Origin: Pochonia chlamydosporia 170
Lineage: Eukaryota; Ascomycota; Sordariomycetes; Hypocreales; Clavicipitaceae
Assembly (NCBI RefSeq): GCF_001653235.2
Contig: NC_035796.1
Span: forward strand, 1,736,001 to 1,800,000
Reading direction: 5' to 3'
DNA: 64,000 bases
Made by a program: the position numbers and the translations under genes. The notes below the pieces were generated by a model that had not been told where the DNA came from, made no database searches, and worked only from the letters and a program-made list of their open reading frames with translations. This document shows, one piece after another, positions 1 to 12,618 of the stretch (positions within the stretch are counted from its first letter, which is position 1; the number at the start of each line of letters is the position of its first letter).

Positions 1-429
1 CTTACGATTCCTGACTCATGTTTCCAAAAACAGCCCGACATGGCATGGCCATTGTAAGGAAGGACGAGTTGTTGCGTTAGAGGTAATTATATGGCTATGC
101 AATCAGCTAATCAAAGTAATGGGTTGGTTAATTGCATGCCACTTATTCCGTCTCGTATTTTCCTGTACAACTTGGCACAAGGTATACAATCAATGCCGTG
201 GAATCATCTGCTCGTCAGTGAATTGCCACAACAGCGGAGAAGGACAATGGAGAAAACAGATTAAACCATGTTCTTTTGCAGAGTTGATGGCTGCAATCAG
301 CGTTGAGCCTGTCCTTCAACCTGTATCAAATATAGACGAATGCGCGTCGGGCATTCGCCAACGGTAGCACTTCCAGGAAAGTCCTTCCTCCTGCTACTCT
401 ACGTTCACGTAATCCCCAGAGATCACCAA
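1..429. other. Left flank, no gene seen
   Basis: The open frames here (for example 119-367 +) are short and show no family motif, codon bias or splice structure that I recognise. The right part is probably the 3' untranslated region of the dehalogenase that ends at 430 on the minus strand. Confidence 0.5.
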
Positions 430-1338
430 CTACAACACATCCAACAGATTCTTCGCCATCGAAACAAGTCCATCCTCCCCCTCGGCAATCCACAAGTCCA
501 CCCAATCTCTCGCCCCCTTAAACTCATCGCCTTCCTTATCCCACGCCTCCTCCCTCGGCCGCTCGACATATATAGTCCTCAGACCACATTCCTTGGCACC
601 TTTCAAGTCCCTCATATGGCAAGCAACCATGGCCACCTGTCCCGGCTCCAGGCCCAACTTCCTCGCCGCCCCGAGATACGTCCTCGGATCAGGCTTGTAC
701 ACGCGAAACGTCTCGGCGCAAAATAACTGCTGGAACCCCAGGTCCCCAAAGTCATTCAGGTCCGTCACCAGCTCGTTATTGCCATTCGACAGCGTCGCCA
801 GCACGACTTTCCCGCTATCCTGTAACTTCCTCAGTCCGTCGACCGTATCTGACCACGGAGCAAGACGGTGCCACACCAAACTGAGTGAGGTTATTTCTGT
901 ATCGGTATAAAGATCCTTCAGACCCCATTCTTCAAGTAACTCGACCAGGCTGTCGCGGTGGTGTTCATCAATAGTCTTCCACGCATCGGTCTCCGGGTTA
1001 AAAGACTTTACGAAATGGACATAGGTGTCTCGCCAGTCTTGTGCGAACCGTCCCCAATCATCTTCTTTCAAGTTCTCCAGACACTCTTTAAGCACATTTG
1101 GCAAGTCGGACGATAGTTTGCGGTACGCACGGAGCATGAGTTCCTCGGTAACGGAGGAGCGCCAGTCCACTACCGTGCCGAAGACGTCGAATGTCAGGGC
1201 TTTGACGGATGAGAGAGGTGGTATTGTGGCTGGGGACATTTTGACTTTGGCTTTTGGTGCTTTGCTTTTGGCGGAAGTTGAATATGGCGTTTTGATAAGT
1301 TGAGGGTTATGACTCGATGTAGATGCTGGGTGTGTCAT
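430..1338 (-). CDS. HAD-superfamily haloacid dehalogenase, type II-like
   Basis: Single-exon gene of 302 codons. The HAD motifs are visible in order: motif I FDVFGTVVDW with the nucleophilic Asp, motif II TLSNGN with the Ser, motif III Lys in YKPDPRTYLGAARKLGLEP, and motif IV VACHMRDLKGAKECG with the acidic residue. In this family the enzyme hydrolyses C-halogen bonds of 2-haloacids through an aspartyl-ester intermediate. Many fungal members act on unknown phosphate or halo substrates, so the substrate is not established. Two starts are possible. The ATG at 1338 adds about 33 Ser/Thr/Lys-rich residues without acidic residues, which could be a mitochondrial presequence. The ATG at 1239 (MSPATIPP...) gives 269 residues, closer to the usual family length. 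No intron is needed. Confidence 0.85.
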   Translation of the reverse strand: MTHPASTSSHNPQLIKTPYSTSAKSKAPKAKVKMSPATIPPLSSVKALTFDVFGTVVDWRSSVTEELMLRAYRKLSSDLPNVLKECLENLKEDDWGRFAQDWRDTYVHFVKSFNPETDAWKTIDEHHRDSLVELLEEWGLKDLYTDTEITSLSLVWHRLAPWSDTVDGLRKLQDSGKVVLATLSNGNNELVTDLNDFGDLGFQQLFCAETFRVYKPDPRTYLGAARKLGLEPGQVAMVACHMRDLKGAKECGLRTIYVERPREEAWDKEGDEFKGARDWVDLWIAEGEDGLVSMAKNLLDVL

Positions 1339-1996
1339 AACCCTGTCGCCGAGGTTATGACATGACTCCGATCGGATCGGACAGCGAATCGCGGAGAAGA
1401 TGAGATCACATGATGAGCCGATTAGTGCAGTAATACCACGTAGTCTGCAGATTTGGGTCTAGGTGTTGAATCATTACCCGAGGATGCTGGATTTATATGT
1501 GGAGATTTATTCATATTGATGGATGATAATATGGGCGGAATATATGTCGGATTTGGGTCATGGCCGTTTGGGATGTAGGGTAGCGCTAGGCCTGAAAGTG
1601 ATGTTACAACTCGGTGGCTTGATGGGATAAGACGTGAACTAATGCGAGACATAGGTTCGAGCATAGATGGTGTTATGAAATGGCGTTGTGATTAAGAGCT
1701 AGGCCAGAGGGGGAGTTGCTTCGTGGTGGAGGTGGGACATGTGAAGTGGCCGAGGTGTTGTGATGAGAATTGAGGGTGTTTTCTGCTTGACGATGGTTGA
1801 TGATAAGAATCGAGTTGGGTAATGATAGCCGAGAGGCTGGATGTTTCGAAAAACCCATTTCAATTTGCTGCTGTTTGGACAGAGTGCCAATGTGACGGCG
1901 CAATTATATTAGCATAAGTGGCTTGGGTTGTATCGTATATTGAACCACGGGCGAGGCACAAAGGTTCCTTTGAACTTGCTAGTTCATATGGAATTC

Positions 1997-2308
1997 CTAA
2001 ACCAGAGGTGGATGTAACATACCTGGGTATCTAACTAGAGCATGGTAATAAAAGTATAAAGCATCATAAAGTTCCCGGTGCATAAAAGTATGATGGCGGA
2101 TGTATTCAACACAGCACAATGCGATAAACACCGCAAATGCAAACTTAGTACATCCTTCAACCATGATCTCTTTGAGAAATTTGCATGACAGTAATCCGTC
2201 TTTCCGTCTACCTCTACCTCTTCTTCTGGCCATCACTACCTCTAATGAGACCGTATTCGGCGTCTGACTAGGCAACTCCGTGTCGTTCATGGGCTTAACC
2301 GCCGACAT
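1997..2308 (-). CDS. Possible small membrane protein exon (weak)
   Basis: A 103-codon frame opens at an ATG and contains a basic stretch (ARRRGRGRRK) followed by one hydrophobic segment (FAFAVFIALCCVEYI). A strong donor-like site (CAG/GTATGT on the minus strand, about 2013-2021) lies near its end, so it may be a first exon. I could not find a convincing downstream exon. No family is recognised, and it may be a chance frame. Confidence 0.2.
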   Translation of the reverse strand: MSAVKPMNDTELPSQTPNTVSLEVVMARRRGRGRRKDGLLSCKFLKEIMVEGCTKFAFAVFIALCCVEYIRHHTFMHRELYDALYFYYHALVRYPGMLHPPLV

Positions 2309-3114
2309 TAAAGTAGACTACAGTCCACGATCTACATCGTCTCTGAATGGTGAATATGAAGTTTGACAGCAAATCGCAACGTATAAGCAGTCTGTACTAG
2401 TAGTAGCAGGAAGAAACTGCCTTCTGTGACTTTGAGGGCCGGGAAATGGACTGCCTCGTAGGGCGGCAACACACACAGTTTGGTTGCCATCGACTACATC
2501 GTTGAAAGAAGGGACAACGCTAGGGTCCTTACGGCACTCATCGAACAGATGTTGACATTGTCAATACTTGGGTTGAAAATAACATCTGTGAACGGCGCCA
2601 TGTATTTGGCCCACCCTAGACCTTTCTGTCAGATGTGTCCTGCATTAGTGTGCTGAGGGATATGGGCAACTTACTCCAGCCTTCGTACCTCTGATCCAAT
2701 CTACCAAGCTTTCTATTGTATCGCCATGCTTCAGCATTCATGGATTTCTAGGTCGCCGGTAACTCTCGGAATGTGGTCTTTTGGGCTGCAATGTCAGGTC
2801 TCACAAGCTCGGAGAGAATGAATTGCTACACTACCCGCGACAGGTTTCGGATTTTCGCCCAATTCTATGATCGCCTCAGCATCTTCAGGAATGTGATAAA
2901 TCTTGGAGGAGCAGCCACAGCTAAGCCAGAGTCTCCCCAGTCCCTGCTCGCATGCATGCAGCCTTAGTACGGCAATTACCTCACTGTAAGCCGTCGGACG
3001 AGTCTCCGACAATGCTTGTCAAGGAAGCCCAAAAATACCTCTAATGAATTCGTATCTGAAACAAGCCACGCGCTGACCCTCGCTTTTTCTTCCGAGGCAG
3101 ACATCGAAATATTC

Positions 3115-4041
3115 TCATGCTGATGACAGCTGAAATAACCAATGCAAGGTGATTGAGAGCCATGCTATGCAGGAACCCCCGCGTTCCCGACGCTTGTGCG
3201 ACCAGACTTCTTTGTTGATATGCTCATGGTCTCTGGTCTGTCTTGCCCACACCCTTGAAGCTTGGAATTGCAGCCTCTGGAGGGAACAGCCCTGTTCAAA
3301 GACAATGAACGAATGGAGGATTCCTGGGCTTAAGATGCAGTTACAGGGGTCGAATGCATCTACCCCAAACTTGATCAGCTTGGAGGATCGGAACATCCTG
3401 GACATGAAGCATGTGTATTTTTTCTTCTTGTTTTTGGCGGCATAGCAAAAAGGAAACTGTTTTGACGTGTAACAAAGCGTTTGGCCAAGATCTAACTCAT
3501 ATTGGTAGGTTGAATGCCTGCTAATAGGACCACCATGTTTCGTGAAACATTGAGCTGCCGTAGACAAGCTTCTCGGCAGAGCTGCACAGGTCACATGTTG
3601 GTTGATTCCGAAACGACTTCCACCTTCTGTTGGGATAGAAAGTACGGCGACTGGAATATCGTTCCTCGCTAACACTTCCACAATAAGCAGAGATATTGGC
3701 GTTGTGGCTTCCCACCATGGATGCCATGTGGAGAGGAGAAGGATAACGCCACTGAAAAATCGACCAGCAAAAAGCAATTACGCATGTATCTGAACCACAT
3801 CCATTCGTATGTTGGGTTGGCAGCATTTGTTACACGGCGGGAGAACGAACGCGGCTATCTCTGGTTCAATAAAGGTGTGTAAGTGGCGTTTGGAGAAAAC
3901 TGCTCTACTCTCCTTGACTTGCTTTTTCACTTTTCCTCTGCGTGGTACAATGTGCAGAAGGCCTTCTTGAGGCGGAGCGGCTCGAGGACGGGCCGGTGAT
4001 GGAGAACCCGTGGATGGAGCTTTTGTTTGAGAGGAGGCCAT
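3115..4041 (-). CDS. Possible uncharacterised gene, unresolved structure
   Basis: Two minus-strand frames abut here: 87 codons (4041-3778), beginning with an Ala/Pro/Ser-rich stretch, and 220 codons (3777-3115) in a different frame. The 220-codon frame is unusually long for this region and has a mixed composition (…EVLARNDIPVAVLSIPTEGG…). A GT...AG pair of only about 30 bp would join them, which is too short for an intron. No family is recognised. It is listed because it is the best coding candidate in the 7 kb gap; it may well be non-coding. Confidence 0.2.
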
Positions 4042-7000
4042 TGGCTCAGGTTTTTTGCACTCAAAGAGGCTAAACTATCCCACTGGAGCAATGGCATGCT
4101 CGGTACTCTGTGTATGGAGTACGCCATTTTGAAGGTCAGTGTGCGAATCACGAAATGAGATTGAGTCCTTGCCCTTTCGACCACTAACAGCGAGATTTCA
4201 CTGGGAGCACCGCGCATGGCTGAAGGATTTCAGCAGCCTTCATCATCTTCCATCGGCAGACTGATCGTCATAGGTGTATATCACAGTTGATAATACTGTT
4301 CTTTACCCGGATCAACGCCTCGGATCCATGTTGCCCATTTACTCTCCACAGCCTGGAGTAGCCTGCCTTGGCTGCTCTGAGAATGACAGATAATAAGGCA
4401 GATGCACACACCCACAGGTCGGCCAACGATGTCTCATCAGAACCAATGTTCATTTTCAGCGCTGTGCGCGGAGGTGTCCACGTTTTTCTGCTTTGAGGAT
4501 GTCGAAAGCAACCTTCCTGTGTTCCAGATTGAGCTGCCGAATCGTCAGCCAACAGCTGAACATGGCTTGCCACCCCGCCTTGAAGGCTGCTGATGATGCT
4601 GGTGATGTTCCTGTGGGCAACTCCAGCTTGGCTTGCATTAGTCTCACCCCAAAAGCTTTGACCTCATTGATGCATGGTGAACTTGGAGTTGAACTGGGAA
4701 TGGAGTCCACAGACCTTGAAAACACGAACCAGCCCATGTTGTACCAGAATATCCAATATCATGCACAAGCAACTGTATCTAAAAGAGAATCGACTGAACG
4801 TTTCTTTCAAGAATTGGCCCCTTAGAAGTGGCGCAGCCATAATGTCCGTCATGCTGCGGCAATCAGAACGATCATTCTCAACATGAGGATCCGCCCCTGA
4901 CAAGGGTGGTGCGACCCCGGCCTTTAGGATGAACGTTTAGTGAAATTCGACAACCAACATCAACATGACAAAACCTACCTACTGTAATGTTGTTGGTCCG
5001 ACGCCGGCCCAGAAGCAGTACCCAGGCATTCGCCCGCCGTTCGTCTGCCTTTTTGGACAAGTCCACGAACCCAGAGGCTGATGCAGACAGCGAGCCCCGT
5101 GTAATTTCCACTCAGCCTTGACTTGAAACGACACTGCCATTGTATGGGAACAATAGCTAGACTGGTATGGCTGATCTGCAATGGTGAACAGAAGCAGCTT
5201 GGCTCAAAGCCGTTGGGCTCGATAGGTTCCTTGCCCGCCTCGACGTGGCTGTAATACTGCACCAAGCAGTTTGAATTTTTTGGACAGATGACTCTGGCAG
5301 CTTGTGCCGAGCCTCTCAGATAGATTCGAGGCGTTGTAAATATGGGACGACTCTTGTGAGAAGACTCTGTTTGTGTTATGTTCATGGCCATTTCTCTGTT
5401 CAATTGCCACAAAAGCTCTTTCCTCCATACGAAACAGTGAGCACAATGCAGCAGCACTACTTTTTCATGCATATGTATGCACGCAAGATGCATGGACAAG
5501 TTGGAGTGGTCCAGTGGATTCGTCAGTACCGAGAACACGGATCACAATGTGATCGTTGCCTCCTTTGACCAATACCGTTGACAGTGCAAGCTACCAGGGG
5601 TTCGAGATGATCCGTCCAACGAGGCCGAATGTCACAATGCTGGGCGGGCGTTGAGATGATTCTTGACCAGGGGACCCGTGGTCTAGCCTGTGATAAACTC
5701 GCATGAGAATTGATTAACCTGGGACAAGAGATAGCATGTGTTGCTGTTTTGCATCCCACCATGCATTTCGCCTCTTGCCGCAAGACCTAAAAAAAGTCCT
5801 TGGAGATGAAGGAGGCTTCACGAATTTGACAGGACGATCGTCGAGGGATACGAGGCGTCAATTGGCAGCTCTGGGGAGAGACAAGTTAGCACGAGTGTCA
5901 TCAGCACTCACCAATTGTGGAAGAAGCAAAGAACCAGCGACAAGCTGGTGGCCGAACAGGAACTAGCAAGTTGAGAGAATGCGAGGATCATCCATGGCTG
6001 AGCAACAGCAGACTCAGAAAACTTGAGCAGTCGTGCAGTAACACAACTGATGTGCTGCTCCATATAAGCATTTTCAGCATGTTCCGACCCTCCGCGGTTG
6101 GATGAAGTTGGAGAATGGCACGAGGTCCAATGTTGGTTGGATGGCAAGAACGGCCGTGACAGGCAAGTGCCACCCAAGTTGAGCAAAGCAAGAGCCAGGA
6201 TAGGCACCCTGTGTTGCACCCAACGTGGGTTGGCAGGCGCGCCAGGTCGCGGCTTCCTCTTCGGCATCACGGAAGGAAATTGCAGTGTCTCCAGTCAACA
6301 GGGTCTTCAGGGCTCATCCATTTTCGAAAAAACCGGGTATCGAACAACAGCCCATGTCAACGTCCAATTTATCCTCGTTCCCTGCGTTGTTGGCGCATGC
6401 AGGCCGTCTGGTTTTCTTCAAGTTCTTTTACTGCTGCATTTTGCCAAATTGTCAGGGCACCATCGTGGCGGTCTCCTCTCCCCTGGGCGACTTTGGGTCT
6501 TTGGCCATGGACCGTGGCCTTGAGCCTTGGCCTAACCTTCTTCATGCCTGTCCACCCGTCCTGTCTGGTTCCTCCTGCGGATGCCATCCGAGAGGCTATT
6601 GCCACTGACTATCACACCTTGGTGCTTGACGATTTGTGCTCAGGCCTGGTCTGGCTGCAGGAGATGGGGCAGATCCCTGGTCGAAAGCAATTAATGGCCA
6701 TGAGTTCAGTCCACTCACTCCATCTAAATTTGAGAGACCCTGGGAGATGAACCATGACAGAGCTAGGATATGGGAAAGCACCTGCGGAGCGAATTCCACT
6801 TCGAGCCTAAACAGTATCACTGGCGCCATGAGTTGTTATTTTTTTCTTTGTCTTATCCTGGGGACGTTCAATGCCGTTTCTGGAGCTGTGAACGCATGGA
6901 GAAAACTTTCCTGACCACGGGAGAACCTTGGGCAGCGGAACCGCCGAACCGAAGCACGAACCCAACGCCTGCCCCTTAATCCTGCTGGTGGCCTGGAGCT

Positions 7001-8340
7001 GGCTCCCATCGCCTGTCATCCAGAGGTTCCCGAGTATTTGGGATCGCCAAGGGCCACACCGACCACTCCGGGTCGACAAATGATGTCCTAGGTCACGACC
7101 GTGACCTGGAGCGTCATATCTCGCCAAGTCGTCGAGTGGATACAAAACAGGCCTGTACCTCATTCATACGGGACCAACCCTGCGGGACCTCGTCATCTCC
7201 TCGACTTGATCCAATTTCCAGCAAAAGGTGGTCTGTTGATGGAAGCTTTATGGACATCCACCACGCCAGACCTTTCCATCCTTCACTTTCTGTCTTGACC
7301 ACAACGCTGGGTTTTTCTTTGTTCCCAGAAACTGTCGCGCCGTAGATCGACGTGACATTACCGAGACCTCGAGGAAGCCTTAGACCCCTTTTGGGGCTGG
7401 GCAACGCATGTCTCATTTGTAAGTCATCCACATCTGCAAACCTCGGGCCTCCACGAATCTCTTCAGTGACCACCAGCCATTACTCGTCGAATGGTGACAT
7501 GCTGACTGATAATCCGGACAGTTTGTAGCGCCATACTGTTCTTTCCTCCATCAGTTGTTTCTTTGTATTCGTTTGCGCCACTCAGATCCCGAGAGATATC
7601 TCAATGACACCTTGAGCTCTTGCGTGCGCCACGCAACAGGATAACCGCTACGAACCGCTCTTTTAGTTGATACAGCATTATTACCAGCCGGCAGCTTTTT
7701 TCTTACTACTCAAGCGAGCGAAACGACAATCTTCACGTCATTTGGGAAAACCCCACTTGCCTTCAATTGACCATCCGTTTGCTTATTTTTGTTGGTTACT
7801 TGGGGAGCTTGCTGAGACACGGCATTTCGCAAACTATATTTGGCAATACCAGACGGAGTTGTAAGACCTCTTCCCCCCTCTTCGCTTGGTGTAACGAGCA
7901 ACGTACTAATGAAAGCTGTCCAGGCGTGCCAAATTGCCTGCCCTTCGGCTTTTGCTACGATACGACCGCCGCATGTTCTCGATTTTTCTTGGGCCCTTTG
8001 CTCTCTTGCTCTAGGCGGTACGTTCTCTTACAAACGGCACGCATCAGTTTCCCATAGCGGATGTCGTGGATGCGAGTTTGTTGCATACCATTGCTTTTTA
8101 CTAGGCGCTAATGCGAGCAAAAGGTTCTGAGATCATTTACCTTGCAGATGCGCTGTTGCTGACCGGGAGAGTTGCTCGCTGTCAGTTCTCAGCTGCAGGG
8201 ATCAACCGCACCTCTCCTTAGCACTTGCACGCGTTGTCTTGCCCCGAAACCCCGGTGGCGAGCTGTATCTGACCACGGCGCTGGCTGGTGCGTGGCCTAA
8301 TTTCATAGTAACCGAGGGTGACTTTCTTCAAATGGTTACT

Positions 8341-8358
8341 CCCCCCAACATCGGGGGG
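8341..8358 (+). promoter_or_regulatory. GC hairpin just upstream of the apsA start
   Basis: Six C residues (8341-8346) can pair with six G residues (8353-8358) around a 6-nt loop, ending 14 nt before the ATG at 8373. If transcribed, it would form a compact hairpin next to the start codon, a position where structure can slow initiation. This is seen in sequence only; no function is known. Confidence 0.4.
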
Positions 8359-8372
8359 CCATATCAAGAGTC

Positions 8373-11300
8373 ATGACGGAGTGGGAAACAGATGATGAGT
8401 ACACGACAAAGGGGCATGGAGTTTCTACGTTATCAACTACCCCAAAGGAATCTTTCTCTCGAACGCCTTCGGCAAAGTCAAAACGATCATCTCGGCGATC
8501 CATGACCCCTCCGGCAAGGGGCCCATCACCGAGCAAAATGGCTACCGACCGTACGGAGAAGAGATCGTCTCGAGACGTGACAAATGATGAGACGATTAGC
8601 ATTCTTGACCCTCGCAGATTCACTCCAACATTGCACGCCAATCTTGTCTCCGAGATTCTCGCATTGAGAAGGGATCAAGATGAGAAGACGAAGCAGATAG
8701 AGAACCTGGAGAATGCCTTGCATTCGGTCAAGGAAGAGCATGAACAACTGCAGGAGAGTCTCACAGTCACGTCCAAGGAGAGTCGTTCTCTTAAACGACA
8801 ACTATCGCTGCTTGAAGGTGGAACCTCGTCTGCATTGGGCGAACTGGCCAGGGAGAGAGACGAGGCAGTTGACTCTATTTCTGATGCGAAAAAGAGGCTT
8901 GACTTGGTGCAAAAGAAGCTGCGTAGCCAGGAAGATGACTCTCAGAGAGTTCACGACTTATGGGCACAGGAGAAGGATAACTGGGAAGATGAACGCCGCA
9001 GATATGAACGAAAGCTGCATATTGCTGAGAGCCGTCTGAAGTTGGTTCTCGATGAAGTCGCCGTCTATCAAGCCAACCATATGAACGGAAACCAAAATGG
9101 CACCGTCCATGATCACGAGAGCGAAACGGAAGAGAGTGGCAAAGATAACGATGCTGGCAGTGTCAGAACCATGAGTATGACTAACAGCATTCGACATTCC
9201 CTATTGAGTGGCCCGGTTTTGCATCCTGGCAACTCTTTGGCTGACGAACTCAACTTTGATGACGATGATCAGACAGATGCCGATGGCCGTGAAAGTGTTT
9301 TGTCGATACGGACAAGCCCGAAGCATACGCGAACCTTCAGCCGCGACAGTGTGGCTAGTAGGTTGCACCGCAGAAACCATAGCATTGAAAGCCTGAAGCG
9401 ACCGGGCAGTGTGGCGCGAGGCAAACTCTTCATGAATCCATCTGTTCTTGAAGCATTAGAAGGCGAAGATGAAGAAAATGAACCACAAGTGCAAGAGACG
9501 GGACTGTTGAAGGCATCCTATACGGATACTGGAATTCAATATTCACCACCGCCTTCACCAGATATCCCTCGATTCAAATCACCAACTCCAGACATGGCTT
9601 CCCAGCGTGTGAAGACACCAGAGTGTGGTAGTCCTGCACGAGCGGATACTGAAATTGAGGCAAATCAACGCAAAAAACGAGTGCACATTACACGGCCGTT
9701 GGTTATCGAACCACCAAAGCCTGACAATAAGATGGTTTCTGCGGCAGCTCAGACCGTGGAGATGCCGCTCAGCCCACCCAAAACGCCCCAGACACCATTT
9801 ATTGAGTTGCAAGTCCCCGAGCCTACGCCGGTCTTGATGGTTACATCTTCAACCCAAACCGATGGACCACTTTCCGCTGCTCATGATGCAGCCCTGTCAC
9901 AATCCCGACTGGCTCCGTCTCCCCCGCCGTTGGAGATTCCTACTATCAACATCCAGCCGCCGACGAGCCGTCCTGCGACGCCGCGGGAGCCTCGCCTGCC
10001 GCAGCACTTCAAACACTTCGGCTGCCAGGTGAATATTTCCTCACCCATGTCGACCAGCGATGCCTCGGTACAGACCGAGGGTATCCAAGTTGACAAGAGG
10101 TTGGCTTTATTACCAGCGCATCTCCAACCCTCTGCCATCACGTCCAGACCAACCTCGCCAAATGTATCAAAGCCTGGGGCAGACAATGATTTCACACCAG
10201 TCCCACCCCGTAATCCAAGGCGACTGACAAACAGCCATGACGGCCCTGAACTTCCGTCATCTCCCATTACATCCCCAGGAGACGATGAGGACCTACAGGA
10301 TAGTTACTTGAGCTTGATTGACGACCACCCTTTGTCTGGCCAAAAGGGAGCCCCTAAGCGAAGCAACCGCATCAGCAGCATTTTTGCCGGGTTTGACACC
10401 GCTAGCTCTGATGAAGGTGACGAATTTGGAGATGTGGATGTGAGTGATTCGGAATACCGAACGGCTTTATCTGCACCTAAGCCACAGTCTACGTCAACCA
10501 AGACGGCGAAACGCGGATCTTTTGGGACTGTCACAACGTCTCCGGAACAGCAACGGTCGAAGCCACTGACCAAGAGCTCAATCAAACCTATTGGAACTGA
10601 GCTGTATAGCTCGTTTAGTCTTGCAGACAAAGAGAACATGCCAAAGGGCCATATTAGAAAGCCGAGCCGGACGTATGAGAAGGCGCCTCCCCCAGCACCG
10701 TCGTCAAACTCTTCCAACCGGACCAGCGCGATGCGAAAAGCTGCCATCATTCAGAGTGGCATGGTTACTCAACAAAGCCGCTCCAGGAGCCCTAGCCTTC
10801 CGGACGGCAAATACCCCCCGTTCCCAATCCCTAATCGCGCAAGCTCGCGACGGTCTCAACTTGGTCTCTACACGCCCAGTGATGGGCGCGAAAGTCCTAC
10901 CAGAGGAGAAATGTGGCACCGTCGAGGCAGTAGTAGCCGGTCATCATACCAGTCCCACAGCATCCGCAAGGTTCGTTCTGCTGCTGCGTTGCCGAGGGCT
11001 CATCGGTATCGCAGACATGGAAGCAGGTCTCCGCCTCCCTTGTCGCCGTCCACCGAAGCACCGGAGAGCCCAGGATTACCCCCTCTGCCTCGGAACGATA
11101 TCACTACACCTCGCAATGGACGTGAGAGGGCCCCCCCAAGCTACCGAAGGCACCGACATGAGCTATCGACGACGACGGATAACACGAACAACACTGTGCC
11201 AACGACGGATACAAACGCGTCTCACACGACAGGTGTTGTGGACGCCATTGCTCAAACCATGGTGGGCGAATGGATGCTGAAATATGTTCGACGACGCAAG

Positions 11301-12618
11301 TCTTTCAGTGTTACTGAAAATAGTGGCAAGGACGACAGCAGCAACGACCGACACAAGAGATGGGTGTGGCTTGCGCCTTATGAACGGTCCATCTTGTGGA
11401 GCAGCAAGCAACCATCATCAGGCAGCGCATTGTTGGGCAAAACTGGCCGAAAATGTAAGTTTGATGGAGTCGTGTTGGGACGCAGGGACAGATTTCTAAT
11501 AATGAACTACAGTGACAATCCAGTCAGTCCTGGACGTCAAGGACGATAACCCTGCTCCAAAGGTGATGCCGACTATTTTCAATCGATCAATTCTAATCTT
11601 AACACCCCAGAGAGCACTGAAATTCACGGCATCATCAGCCGAGAGACACTATCTCTGGCTCACAGCGTTGTCATTCCTGGCGCATTCCTCTCAAGCGGTG
11701 CCGGAAATCATCTCTGCTCCGCACCCAAATGTAAAACCGCAGCCACAACAGCAGCAGCAGCAGCAGCCGCAGCCGCAGCAGCAACAACTACAACATCAAC
11801 CACAACTCCAGCAACACCAGCCACTTCCTGACTTTGAAGTACCACAATCCAGGCTAAAGCGAGGCGGAATCCGAGACTCCATCAGACTCGCAAAGGGGAA
11901 AACAGCAGCTGCCAGAATGGGCGTTCCTAGTGTGCCGAGTATTCCTAGTATCCCTTCATCTAGAATGAGCGAGGCCACTGGGTTCCGTGTTCCTGATTCT
12001 TCCTCGGCACTGTCTGGTGGCCACAGTCGTGAGCAGTCCAGAGAGGCAGCGGAACCGCCATTCATTCCTCGCTTTTCGGAGAGAAGTGCACATGCCGCGG
12101 CGGGCCATGGCCGCAAGCGAAGTAACACGGGGGGCCATGTGGCTCCTCCGCTGTCGTTTAGAGGGTTTTCAGGACCAGCAGGAACAGGCAACGCACCGCA
12201 CTACTCGGGTCACAGCACGGCGAATGGCAGTCTCGACACGAGCATGTCGTCCGAGGTGTACCAAAGCCAGGGTTCCACCAACACGACGTGGAATATGAGC
12301 CAGACGGCGTCACAGCGCACGTCTGAAGCATCTTCGCGGCCCAGTAACTTTTTCGATGCCATTGGAACTGTTCGAATGGAAGCGTTCATTAGTCCACTCG
12401 CCTACTCTCAGTATAATGAATACCCGGATGACCGAAGTGAGGACTTTCACAGAGTCGCAAGGAGGAGGAGCAAGGAGATTCGCAGAAGGAACAGTCGCAG
12501 CCGCCACCGAGACAGCTACGGATACCGGGCAGGACGAAGCGAAGATTCCTACGGAAGAGGACGATACCAAGCTGAGGAGGATTACTTCCTTCGCGACGAC
12601 CCTTTCAAGGGGTTTTAA
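8373..12618 (+). CDS. apsA: Nuclear migration / cortical anchor protein, ApsA/Num1/Mcp5 type with PH domain
   Basis: Two exons, 8373-11454 and 11513-12618 (58 bp GTAAGT...CAG intron), giving 1395 residues. The N-terminal half has the conserved DPRRFTPTLHANLVSEILALR stretch (around residues 74-95), followed by long coiled coil. The middle is a Ser/Pro-rich, probably disordered region with many SP/TP sites. A Mcp5-type PH domain (about 965-1090, with WVWLAPYERSILWSSKQP, FNRSILILTPQRALKF and HYLWLTALSF) is interrupted by the intron. A Gln-rich tract follows, and the protein ends in DDPFKGF. Family knowledge: Num1, ApsA and Mcp5 bind cortical phosphoinositides through the PH domain and anchor dynein, and in yeast mitochondria, at the plasma membrane for nuclear migration. 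The length and domain order match Aspergillus ApsA. Confidence 0.95.
11737..11825 (+). repeat. CAG/CAA repeat encoding a Gln-rich tract
   Basis: A CAG/CAA/CCG-rich run inside the second exon of the ApsA gene encodes a Gln-rich stretch with interspersed Pro and His, just after the PH domain. Such coding microsatellites commonly vary in length between strains. Confidence 0.8.

Larger units (their letters stand above)
1339..8372. other. Long gene-poor region, 7 kb
   Basis: About 7 kb separates the dehalogenase from the ApsA/Num1 gene. It has ordinary base composition and many short overlapping frames on both strands, none with recognisable domains. Only the frames at 1997-2308 (-) and 3115-4041 (-) are worth noting, both weakly. 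The right-hand part (about 7.5-8.37 kb) is presumably the promoter and leader of the gene starting at 8373. I saw no transposon termini, tRNA or inverted repeats in it. Confidence 0.4.

Noticed and set aside
4975..5538. Minus-strand 187-codon frame
   Set aside because: Composition is rich in His/Cys/Ser/Trp, as expected from non-coding DNA, and another minus-strand frame overlaps it.
6098..6750. Overlapping plus-strand frames of 127-179 codons
   Set aside because: Three frames are open over the same GC-balanced stretch, none has motifs or codon bias, and splice sites do not connect them; probably chance.
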